Shown here piece after piece: positions 1 through 5,046 of a stretch of 9,686 nucleotides of DNA; within the stretch, counting starts at the first letter, position 1; each line of letters opens with the position of its first letter. The stretch spans positions 1-9,686 of the forward strand of contig JAHRAP010000039.1 in the NCBI GenBank assembly GCA_020027255.1, read 5' to 3'. The notes beneath the pieces are model-generated. The model had not been told where the DNA came from. It ran no database searches and saw only the letters and a program-made list of their open reading frames with translations. Made by a program: the position numbers and the translations under genes. The stretch comes from Nitrosopumilaceae archaeon (GTDB lineage Archaea > Thermoproteota > Nitrososphaeria > Nitrososphaerales > Nitrosopumilaceae).

Positions 1-88
1 AAATAATAAAATTCTAACAAATAACTTTTGACTAAGATTATGTATTATATTGTCAACAACGATGAATATAAATTCGAGTTAACAAATT

Positions 89-175
89 TTAGATCGTCTT
101 GGTATGAGTCAGCATTAGTAATACGCACATAGATAGAATTATTAATAATGTTGCAATAGCGTTAAAAAATAACAT
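89..175 (-). CDS. Possible 28-residue single-pass membrane peptide
   Basis: A short ATG-to-TAA frame encodes 28 residues. After the initial Met, residues 2-22 are almost entirely hydrophobic (Leu, Ile, Phe, Ala, Val, Met, Cys), and a polar tail rich in Thr, His and Lys follows (ending LTHTKTI). This is the pattern of one membrane span with a short hydrophilic end. The frame is closed by a TGA directly before the ATG, so it cannot be extended. A TATA-like stretch on the minus strand (near 212-221) lies about 40 bp upstream, which would allow a short leader. AT-rich DNA easily gives hydrophobic reading frames by chance because T-rich codons encode Leu, Ile and Phe, so this may be non-coding. 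I do not recognise it and assign no function. Confidence 0.2.
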   Translation of the reverse strand: MLFFNAIATLLIILSMCVLLMLTHTKTI

Positions 176-229
176 TCATTGTATAGTCAACTTTCGTTAT
201 TACATGTAACATGATAAATTAACAGATGA

Positions 230-237
230 TTTAATAG
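230..237 (+). promoter_or_regulatory. TATA-like box for the first hypothetical gene
   Basis: TTTAATAG is centred about 25 bp before the ATG at 259. This fits an archaeal TBP site placing the transcription start at or next to the start codon (leaderless). It is a weak match read by eye. Confidence 0.35.
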
Positions 238-258
238 TGTTTATTGATACATTGAATT

Positions 259-450
259 ATGGGAAATGAAGAAAAAGAATGGGCTAGTTTGTTAGCTGAA
301 ATATTTGAGAGATTAACTTCCAAACATGCATCTATAACATATGAATTTAATAATATAACATTTGAAGGAACTAAAGTAGATACTGGAGATATGTCAATTC
401 CTACTGGAAAAATATTAATCAATGGTAAGCTTACTATATCATCTAGCTAA
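259..450 (+). CDS. Small acidic protein of unknown function
   Basis: A 63-residue protein starting at ATG 259. The N-terminal third (residues 4-22) is a probable amphipathic helix (EEKEWASLLAEIFERL). The rest alternates in a way that suggests beta strands with glycine turns, ending in a GKILINGKLTISSS tail. There are no cysteines, no signal peptide and no membrane segment, so it is probably a cytoplasmic soluble protein. Its TAA stop is followed immediately by the ATG of the next gene with zero spacing, so the two are very likely co-transcribed and perhaps translationally coupled. A TATA-like box sits about 25 bp upstream. I do not recognise a named family. Its look resembles the short conserved hypothetical proteins common in Thaumarchaeota, but that is an impression only. 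Confidence 0.7.
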   Translation: MGNEEKEWASLLAEIFERLTSKHASITYEFNNITFEGTKVDTGDMSIPTGKILINGKLTISSS

Positions 451-819
451 ATGAGTAAACTGTCAGCATCGTTATTGAAATCTATAAAATTTGGAAATGT
501 ATCGATATCAGATGATGGTAAAAAAATACTCGAATTAAGTTTTTCAGATACCGAAAAAACAATAAATATAATTGATTTTACTTCACATGTCCCGTCTTCA
601 TCTAACACATTAAAAAAACTAATTCAAGCTCGAGATTTTGCCATGTCATTAAATGAAAACAAAATAACGCTTAGCCTATGTCACAAAAACAGAACGATTA
701 TGAAACTTGGATATGGTGCGCGCCCAAAATTATCTAGATTAATTACTAAAAGCCACAACATAGAAATAATAAATTTAAGCGAACTGCGCAGATTGGATAA
801 AAGAATACGATTGAAATAA
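451..819 (+). CDS. Basic protein of unknown function, coupled to the upstream gene
   Basis: A 122-residue, lysine- and arginine-rich protein that starts directly after the upstream stop (TAAATG junction). The N-terminal half looks like alternating beta strands (residues about 12-45, including SFSDTEKTINIIDF). A helix around residues 53-68 (LKKLIQARDFAMSL) follows, then a strand-turn segment and a strongly basic C-terminus (ELRRLDKRIRLK). There is a single cysteine (in SLCHKNR), no metal-binding motif and no membrane span. The net positive charge and basic tail would suit nucleic-acid or ribosome contact, but nothing in the sequence proves it. I do not recognise the family. The tight junction with the 63-residue acidic protein suggests the two products may act together. 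Confidence 0.75.
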   Translation: MSKLSASLLKSIKFGNVSISDDGKKILELSFSDTEKTINIIDFTSHVPSSSNTLKKLIQARDFAMSLNENKITLSLCHKNRTIMKLGYGARPKLSRLITKSHNIEIINLSELRRLDKRIRLK

Positions 820-826
820 TCTAAAT

Positions 827-837
827 GTTTTTATTTC
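827..837 (+). terminator. T-rich stretch after the two-gene unit
   Basis: GTTTTTATTTC starts 8 bases after the stop of the 122-residue gene. Archaeal RNA polymerase can terminate at short U-rich tracts without a hairpin. The assignment rests only on position and composition. Confidence 0.25.
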
Positions 838-865
838 TGCTGCCTGTTGTCCAATAAACTACCTA

Positions 866-877
866 TATAAAAATAAT
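866..877 (-). terminator. T-tract downstream of the tRNA
   Basis: On the minus strand this reads ATTATTTTTATA, starting about 11 bases after the tRNA discriminator base. It is a plausible U-tract terminator for the tRNA transcript, supported only by position and composition. Confidence 0.3.
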
Positions 878-887
878 TGTGTCATAA

Positions 888-962
888 CGGGTTTGAAGGG
901 ATTTGAACCCTCGACCTAATGCTCCGCAAGCAATTGCACTATCCATGCTATGCAACAAACCC
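888..962 (-). tRNA. tRNA-Arg, anticodon GCG
   Basis: A 75-nt cloverleaf reads cleanly on the minus strand. The acceptor GGGTTTG pairs with CAAACCC, with G as discriminator. The D stem GCAT/GTGC encloses a 10-nt loop with the conserved GG. The anticodon stem ATTGC/GCATT has a 7-nt loop TTGCGGA, giving anticodon GCG (reads CGU/CGC, Arg). The variable loop is AGGTC. The T stem GAGGG/CCCTT carries loop TTCAAAT. U8-A14 and G15-C48 tertiary pairs are possible, and A20 and C35 agree with arginine identity. CCA is not encoded, so it must be added by the tRNA nucleotidyltransferase. There is no intron. One mismatch, U28-U42, lies in the anticodon stem. It sits 49 bp after the aquaporin stop on the same strand and has its own TATA-like box. 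Confidence 0.93.
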
Positions 963-981
963 GTTAGAAATATGATTTTTG

Positions 982-993
982 ATTTTTAAAATG
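982..993 (-). promoter_or_regulatory. TATA-like box for tRNA-Arg
   Basis: CATTTTAAAAAT on the minus strand is centred about 26 bp before the first base of the mature tRNA, the usual spacing for an archaeal TATA box. It suggests the tRNA is transcribed from its own promoter and not only by read-through from the channel gene. Confidence 0.4.
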
Positions 994-1011
994 TTTGTAA
1001 ATTATTAGATT

Positions 1012-1704
1012 TTAGTCTTTATTATTAACAAAAATATAATTCATAATCATACCAGCTATTATTCCGCCAATAATTGGACCTACCCAATAAATCCAGTGGA
1101 ATTCCCAAAATCCAGAAGCTATTGCAGGGCCCAATGTTCGTGCAGGATTCATGGAAGCACCTGTCAACGGTATGCCTACAAGATGTAATAAAAATATCAT
1201 TCCGCCTATTGCAATACCATGAAATCCAGGAGCTGCCTTTTTGTGTACTGCAGTCATAAATATCACAGTAACCAAGAAAAATGTTAATATAATTTCTAAC
1301 GACAAGCCTAAGATTGCATCGCCATGTAATAATTCACTCGGACCACCTTGAACTCCATAATTTACCTTAGCGCCTAATTCAGGCAAGATAAGTTTTAGAG
1401 AAAACGACGCAATTATTGCACCAATTATCTGACAGATTATATAACCTATTCCGTCTGCTATTTTAATTTTTTTAGTAATAATCATCGGTATGGTTACTGC
1501 CGGATTAATATGCGCTCCAGAAATATGGCCAAATGAATATACCATCAATCCTATAGCCGCACCATGTGCTAATGAAATTACAAATATTGTTTCTGTGGAT
1601 AATCCATTTCCAAACACAGCTGCAGTCATAATTATAGATAATGGGCCAAAGAATACCAAGGCAAAAGTTGAGATCGCTTCAGCAAACCATGCCCTAATAT
1701 TCAT
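1012..1704 (-). CDS. MIP-family channel (aquaporin / aquaglyceroporin-like)
   Basis: A 230-residue integral membrane channel of normal family length with six predicted spans and two half-helices. Both signature loops are intact: HINPAVT (NPA at 67-69) and SMNPART (NPA-Arg at 186-189). Helix 2 carries the classic GHISGAH run before the first NPA. Aligning these motifs by eye to human AQP1, the aromatic/arginine filter positions are His47 (Phe56 in AQP1), His174 (His180), Ala183 (Cys189) and Arg189 (Arg195). It should sit in the cytoplasmic membrane and pass water and perhaps small neutral solutes. The substrate cannot be settled from sequence. Helix-2 His is a feature of plant TIP channels, some of which conduct ammonia. 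A TATA box about 26 bp upstream of the ATG suggests a leaderless transcript, divergent from the peroxiredoxin gene. Confidence 0.93.
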   Translation of the reverse strand: MNIRAWFAEAISTFALVFFGPLSIIMTAAVFGNGLSTETIFVISLAHGAAIGLMVYSFGHISGAHINPAVTIPMIITKKIKIADGIGYIICQIIGAIIASFSLKLILPELGAKVNYGVQGGPSELLHGDAILGLSLEIILTFFLVTVIFMTAVHKKAAPGFHGIAIGGMIFLLHLVGIPLTGASMNPARTLGPAIASGFWEFHWIYWVGPIIGGIIAGMIMNYIFVNNKD

Positions 1705-1726
1705 GTTAATTATAATTTTAAATCTA

Positions 1727-1734
1727 CATATAAA
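1727..1734 (-). promoter_or_regulatory. TATA box for the channel gene
   Basis: TTTATATG on the minus strand is centred about 26 bp before the ATG at 1704. The transcription start would fall on the start codon. Confidence 0.5.
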
Positions 1735-1780
1735 ATATTCGAATATATTGAAACATCGAATTGCGAGCTATCTTTTAATG

Positions 1781-1797
1781 TATATATAATATATATA
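1781..1797 (+). promoter_or_regulatory. TATA-rich promoter for the peroxiredoxin gene
   Basis: A 17-bp alternating TA-rich run (TATATATAATATATATA) is centred about 25 bp before the ATG at 1814. It lies in the 109-bp region shared with the divergent channel gene. Confidence 0.5.
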
Positions 1798-1813
1798 ATC
1801 AAAATATAAAATT

Positions 1814-2281
1814 ATGATTAAATTGGAAATAGATCAACGTATGCCACATTTTGAATTGCTTAATTCTAACAATGAATTAGTGAATTCAGAAGATTTAGTT
1901 GGCAAGAATATTGTCATTTATTTTTATCCAAAAGATTTTACACCTGGTTGTACAACTGAAGCATCTGAATTCACTAAGAACTACAAAAAGTTCTTAAATA
2001 ACAAAATACAGATAATTGGAATTAGTAAAGATGATCCGACTAGTCATAAAAAATTTTGTACAAAAATGAAAATTCCATATGAGCTACTATCAGACATAGA
2101 TGTAACTGTTTCTAAACAATTTGATGTGTGGGGTAAAAAAAAATTCATGGGCAAAGAATACAATGGTATTTTACGAACGACTTTTTTAATTGATAAAAAT
2201 GGCGTTGTTTTCAAAATATTTAAAAATGTAAGACCAAAAAATCATGCAGATGAAGTATTATCTGCATTTATTAACAGATAA
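1814..2281 (+). CDS. bcp: Peroxiredoxin, PrxQ/Bcp type
   Basis: A 155-residue thiol peroxidase that reduces hydrogen peroxide and organic hydroperoxides in the cytoplasm. The active site is FYPKDFTPGCTTEAS: Thr43 and peroxidatic Cys46 in the Pro-x-x-x-Thr-x-x-Cys motif, with the conserved Arg121 in GILRTTFLID. The usual PrxQ resolving cysteine five residues after the first is replaced by Ser51. A second cysteine, Cys82 (in KKFCTKM), lies 36 residues after Cys46. That spacing matches the PrxQ subtype (PrxQ-beta, as in Xylella PrxQ) in which the resolving cysteine is on the third helix, so a two-cysteine atypical mechanism is still likely. The enzyme would be recycled by a thioredoxin-like partner, not seen here. 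The gene has its own TATA-rich promoter and a hairpin directly after its stop. Confidence 0.93.
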   Translation: MIKLEIDQRMPHFELLNSNNELVNSEDLVGKNIVIYFYPKDFTPGCTTEASEFTKNYKKFLNNKIQIIGISKDDPTSHKKFCTKMKIPYELLSDIDVTVSKQFDVWGKKKFMGKEYNGILRTTFLIDKNGVVFKIFKNVRPKNHADEVLSAFINR

Positions 2282-2285
2282 TAAT

Positions 2286-2305
2286 ATAACTCAAGAATGA
2301 GTTAT
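2286..2305. terminator. Perfect 8-bp hairpin between convergent genes
   Basis: ATAACTCA, loop AGAA, then TGAGTTAT: a perfect 8-bp inverted repeat with a 4-base loop, beginning 5 bases after the peroxiredoxin stop. It lies in the 41-bp gap between that gene and the stop of the convergent gene at 2323. It could act in both directions as a terminator, as a 3'-end processing or stability element, or as a binding site for a dimeric regulator. On the plus strand there is only a weak T-run nearby (a T7 tract follows about 30 bases later, inside the end of the convergent gene). Confidence 0.45.
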
Positions 2306-2322
2306 TAAAAACCCATCATATA

Positions 2323-2769
2323 TCAGTTGGACCTTTTTTTGTACTGGACTATAGCCATTCTATATTTTGTTGCAAAATATTGATTTGATGGAGCAGTATA
2401 TCCAGGTGTTTTAATTTTTTGTTCATTCCAATTATTGGTTCTAATTTGTTCTACATACGGTATCTTTCTAGCATAGTATCTATTAGGAGATGCAGAATAG
2501 CCTGGAGTTTTAGTTTTTTGATCGTGCCAATTACCCATAGGAATTTTTTGTAATTCAGATTCTGCGTCATGAGGTTTTTGTGGAGTTGGTTTGGGTTTTG
2601 CAGGTTTAGTTCCTTTTGGCAATGTGCCATGAGGTTTTTGTGGAGTTGGTTTGGGTTTTGCAGGTTCGGTTGTAAGTTGTGAAGATAAATTAGATAATTT
2701 TTCTTCCAATTCTATAATTTTTGCTTCGAGATCTTTTTTAGTTAATGATTTTGATTTATGTTCAACCAT
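2323..2769 (-). CDS. Coiled-coil, proline-rich protein with two internal duplications; unknown function
   Basis: A 148-residue, very basic protein with three parts. Residues about 9-33 form a probable coiled coil (KKDLEAKIIELEEKLSNL). Residues 36-75 are two copies of a 20-residue low-complexity unit beginning PAKPKPTPQKPH, which should be an extended, disordered linker. The C-terminal part has two copies, 33 residues apart (from Asn80 and Asn113), of a motif of the form NWxxQKxKTPGYxAxxNxYxA. There is no signal peptide or membrane span and no cysteine. The layout suggests an oligomerising helix joined by a flexible arm to a doubled binding module, perhaps for protein or nucleic acid. I do not recognise the family. 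It has a TATA box about 27 bp upstream and converges on the peroxiredoxin gene. Confidence 0.8.
   Translation of the reverse strand: MVEHKSKSLTKKDLEAKIIELEEKLSNLSSQLTTEPAKPKPTPQKPHGTLPKGTKPAKPKPTPQKPHDAESELQKIPMGNWHDQKTKTPGYSASPNRYYARKIPYVEQIRTNNWNEQKIKTPGYTAPSNQYFATKYRMAIVQYKKRSN
2568..2606. repeat. 39-bp direct repeat, copy 1
   Basis: Identical over 39 bp to 2628-2666, at a 60-bp period. It is in frame inside the coiled-coil protein and encodes the second PAKPKPTPQKPH segment. Exact nucleotide identity, including third positions, points to a recent duplication or ongoing homogenisation. Confidence 0.95.
2628..2666. repeat. 39-bp direct repeat, copy 2
   Basis: Partner of 2568-2606. It encodes the first PAKPKPTPQKPH segment of the minus-strand gene. 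The bases on both sides differ from copy 1, so 39 bp is the maximal exact match. Confidence 0.95.
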
Positions 2770-2790
2770 ATTTTTGTATCTAAAATAGAT

Positions 2791-2801
2791 GTATTTATAT
2801 G
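2791..2801 (-). promoter_or_regulatory. TATA box for the coiled-coil protein gene
   Basis: CATATAAATAC on the minus strand, centred about 27 bp before the ATG at 2769. It is a good archaeal TATA match with leaderless spacing. Confidence 0.5.
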
Positions 2802-2887
2802 TGCTTGCAAATTTATTGTCTTAAAAATCATTATTAGATGGCTTCAAATTTAAGATGGTGCGAGTTTATTAATTATTGTTAATCAAA

Positions 2888-2897
2888 TTTTATAAAT
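2888..2897 (+). promoter_or_regulatory. TATA box for the 84-residue Cys/His protein
   Basis: TTTATAAATA is centred about 28 bp before the ATG at 2921. It is one of the best archaeal TATA matches in the window and again fits a leaderless start. Confidence 0.55.
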
Positions 2898-2920
2898 AAT
2901 GTCAACATAATAGATTTACA

Positions 2921-3175
2921 ATGGATGACTTTGAGAAAGAATATCCTGGATTTGATTGGAAAAATACTCCAGCTTATAAACATCCAGGAGGTAAAGATTG
3001 TCCTTGTCCCAAACATGAATATATTCGAGAGCAAATAAATTTCACAAAGCAAGTTAATAAAAATCGTAAAGAAAATGCGAAAATCACCTTAAAATTTTGT
3101 CCAGAACACTATAAAGTATACATGGAAGAAGTAATTCCGTCTATGCCTTTGAAATATAAAATACTTACAAAATAG
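2921..3175 (+). CDS. Small Cys/His protein, possible zinc-binding, unknown function
   Basis: An 84-residue soluble protein. Potential metal ligands are grouped as Cys27-x-Cys29-x2-His32 (DCPCPKHEY) and Cys60-x2-His63 (FCPEHYKVY), enough for one zinc site. Between them is a charged helix (residues about 33-52, rich in Lys, Arg, Glu). The N-terminus is acidic and aromatic (MDDFEKEYPGFDW). There is no signal peptide or membrane span. The start is the ATG with a TATA box about 28 bp before it. It is the first of several consecutive small Cys-rich proteins here. The metal is inferred from the ligand pattern. I do not recognise a named family. Confidence 0.75.
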   Translation: MDDFEKEYPGFDWKNTPAYKHPGGKDCPCPKHEYIREQINFTKQVNKNRKENAKITLKFCPEHYKVYMEEVIPSMPLKYKILTK

Positions 3176-3216
3176 CATTAAAAATAGGTGCGATCAACAT
3201 AGAGCATTTAACCCAC

Positions 3217-3300
3217 ATGCAATCAGATTTATGTTTTTATTGCAGATTTGGATCTGGAGGTCATAGTAAACCGAATGAAATTCCGCCCAACATGCACTAA
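3217..3300 (+). CDS. Possible 27-residue CxxC micro-protein
   Basis: ATG to TAA encodes 27 residues beginning MQSDLCFYCRFGSGGHSK and ending in His27. Cys6, Cys9, His16 and His27 could form a complete four-ligand zinc site. The frame stays open upstream to 3160 but has no earlier ATG. It fills the gap between the 84-residue protein and the convergent DnaJ-zinc-finger-like protein, stopping one base before that gene's end. A TATA-like CATTAAAAATAG (3177-3188) lies about 35 bp upstream, giving a leader of roughly 10 nt. The CxxC plus glycine-rich turn looks like a real small zinc knuckle, not random AT-rich sequence, but its length gives little statistical support. Confidence 0.4.
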   Translation: MQSDLCFYCRFGSGGHSKPNEIPPNMH

Positions 3301-3301
3301 T

Positions 3302-3535
3302 TTAAAGTGGATTAATTAGGACTTTAGGTCTATTTGGAGTATCATGATGACATTTTTTGTTGCATAGTGGACATATTTTTCTATCTAAAAAAATGCATTG
3401 GCATATATGTGATTTTAGGTAACTTTCTGCAGACTTGTTATAGTTACCAGTACCATTACAAAATGGGCATGACGAAATAAATATTTCGATTTTGCCTTCG
3501 CCTTTACAAACAGCACATTTAGTTTTTTTTAACAC
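3302..3535 (-). CDS. Small zinc-finger protein with DnaJ-type CxxCxGxG motifs
   Basis: A 77-residue protein with nine cysteines. Two motifs match the DnaJ central zinc finger: CAVCKGEG (7-14) and CPFCNGTG (23-30). A second group follows: Cys45-x-Cys47, Cys55-x2-Cys58, then Cys62-His63-His64. This could hold two zinc ions. It lacks a J domain and the rest of DnaJ, so it is not a chaperone of that family. The fold may serve as a protein- or RNA-binding zinc ribbon. The frame starts at GTG (3535). An in-frame ATG two codons earlier is followed at once by TAG, and no internal Met exists, so GTG is the only reasonable start. It is divergent from the UbiD-family gene. I do not recognise its partner or process. 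Confidence 0.7.
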   Translation of the reverse strand: MLKKTKCAVCKGEGKIEIFISSCPFCNGTGNYNKSAESYLKSHICQCIFLDRKICPLCNKKCHHDTPNRPKVLINPL

Positions 3536-3573
3536 CTACATGGGTAATATCGGCTTAGATTAAAATCTTCTGC

Positions 3574-3583
3574 AAATATTTAT
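3574..3583. promoter_or_regulatory. Shared AT box in the divergent promoter region
   Basis: AAATATTTAT reads as a TATA-like box on both strands. On plus it is centred about 31 bp before the UbiD-family ATG at 3610, giving a leader of a few nt. On minus it is about 43 bp before the GTG at 3535, giving a leader of roughly 15-20 nt. The whole intergenic region is 74 bp, so the two promoters probably overlap. Confidence 0.35.
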
Positions 3584-3609
3584 CAATGTATTAAATATCA
3601 AATGAATTA

Positions 3610-5046
3610 ATGCCAATAGATGATATACATCAATATATAGATAAATTAGTGGAAGCTAACGAATTAAAAATAATTAAATCTAAAGTAGATGCAAATCTAG
3701 AGATTGCAGAAATTTTAAGAAGACATATGTATTCTCATGGACCGGCAATATTATTTCAAAATGTTAAAGGGTACGATATGCCAGTGTTAGGAAATGCTTT
3801 TGGATCATTACAGAGATTGAAAATAGGGTTAGAAACTGATGATTTTATAGATATAGGTAAACGAATTGTCGATATGACTAAAATGGATATACAGCCAGGA
3901 TTTATTAATAAGATCAAAAAAATTCCAGAAATTTCAAAAATGGGAGATATTTTTCCAAAACAAGAAAAAAATGGTCCAATTAATGAAGTTTTTGTAGAAG
4001 ATCCAAATTTAAATAAAATTCCAATTTTGAAATCATGGTATAAAGATGCAGGAAAATTCATTACTTTTGGTCTTGTGACTACAAGACATCCAGAAACAAA
4101 TGTTAGAAATTTAGGGGTATACAGAATACAAATAATTGATAATAAGCATGCCATAATACATTGGCAAAAACATAAGCGTAGTGCACAACATAGCATGTTG
4201 CAAAAAAATAATGGTAAAAAAATAAGTGTTGCAATAATATTAGGTGCAGATCCAGCTACAGTTTTTGCTGCAGTGGCTCCAGTTCCAGAAAGTCTAGACA
4301 AATATATCTTTGCTGGAATTGTTAGGAAAAAGGGCGTGAAGATAACCAAATGCAAAACTATAGATTTAGATGTGCCATCAAACTCAGAAATTGTTTTAGA
4401 AGGATATGTAAATCCTGAAGATGTAAGAGAAGAAGGTCCATTTGGAGATCATACTGGGTATTACACTCCAAAAGATTTGTTTCCTGTATTCACATTGACG
4501 GGTATGATGAAAAAGAATAAGCCAATTTATTTGACAACTGTGGTAGGAAAGCCAGTTTTGGAAGATGCATACATTGGAAAAGCAATAGAAAGATCTTTTT
4601 TGCCACTAATAAGATTCTTACAACCAGAAGTAATTGATTTTTCCATGCCTTCTTCAGGATGGTTTCAAGGAATGGCTATTGTTTCAATTAATAAAACATA
4701 TCCTGGTCAAGCCAAAAAAGTAATGATGGGATTGTGGGGTATGGGTCAGTTATCTTTAACTAAGATCATAATTGTAGTAGATCATGACATAAACGTTCAC
4801 AAAATTGAAGATGTGATATGGTCTATCACAACAAGAACTGACCCTGCTAGAGACATGGTTATAATAAATAATGCACCTACAGACACTTTAGATCCTGCAT
4901 CACCAATTGTAAATATGGGTTCAAAACTGGGGATTGATGCTACACAGAAAACAGTTGAGGAAAACTATAACAGACCAATTCCAGAACAAGTAATCGTAGA
5001 TAAAAACACCAAAAATCTAGTAGACCTAAAATGGAGTCAATATTAA
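3610..5046 (+). CDS. UbiD-family decarboxylase, probable menaquinone-pathway enzyme
   Basis: A 478-residue UbiD-type decarboxylase that uses prenylated FMN to remove carboxylate from an unsaturated or aromatic acid. The family signature is clear: LGVYRIQ (Arg172) and REEGPFGDHTGYY (Glu275, Asp280) supply the Arg-Glu-Asp/Glu active-site triad known from UbiD and Fdc1. C-terminal MGSKLGIDAT also matches. The substrate is inferred. The gene converges on mqnC, and its length is close to the decarboxylases assigned to the futalosine pathway (MqnL/MqnP-like, acting on a dihydroxynaphthoate). An alternative is anhydromevalonate phosphate decarboxylase of the archaeal mevalonate route, also a UbiD homologue. 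The prenyl-FMN maker UbiX is not in the window. Its TAA overlaps the mqnC stop within TTAA. Confidence 0.9.
   Translation: MPIDDIHQYIDKLVEANELKIIKSKVDANLEIAEILRRHMYSHGPAILFQNVKGYDMPVLGNAFGSLQRLKIGLETDDFIDIGKRIVDMTKMDIQPGFINKIKKIPEISKMGDIFPKQEKNGPINEVFVEDPNLNKIPILKSWYKDAGKFITFGLVTTRHPETNVRNLGVYRIQIIDNKHAIIHWQKHKRSAQHSMLQKNNGKKISVAIILGADPATVFAAVAPVPESLDKYIFAGIVRKKGVKITKCKTIDLDVPSNSEIVLEGYVNPEDVREEGPFGDHTGYYTPKDLFPVFTLTGMMKKNKPIYLTTVVGKPVLEDAYIGKAIERSFLPLIRFLQPEVIDFSMPSSGWFQGMAIVSINKTYPGQAKKVMMGLWGMGQLSLTKIIIVVDHDINVHKIEDVIWSITTRTDPARDMVIINNAPTDTLDPASPIVNMGSKLGIDATQKTVEENYNRPIPEQVIVDKNTKNLVDLKWSQY

Noticed and set aside
200..209. 10-bp palindrome TTACATGTAA upstream of the first gene
   Set aside because: A short AT-rich palindrome is expected by chance at this composition, and it lies too far from the predicted TATA box to support a specific operator call.
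1490..1789. 99-residue open frame on the plus strand
   Set aside because: Antisense to the start of the channel gene and its promoter region. The NPA motifs on the other strand show which strand is coding.
2568..2666. Two 39-bp repeats considered as a CRISPR-like or mobile-element signal
   Set aside because: There are only two copies, spaced 60 bp apart and in frame in a coding gene, encoding a Pro/Lys linker. This is an intragenic duplication.
3536..3541. ATG (minus strand, 3539-3541) as start of the 77-residue zinc protein
   Set aside because: It is in frame but followed directly by TAG, so it cannot be the start. GTG 3535 is used instead.
3756..4355. 199-residue open frame on the minus strand
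   Set aside because: It lies antisense inside the UbiD-family gene, whose active-site motifs are intact. The translation is Cys/Ile/Leu-rich as expected from antisense AT-rich DNA.
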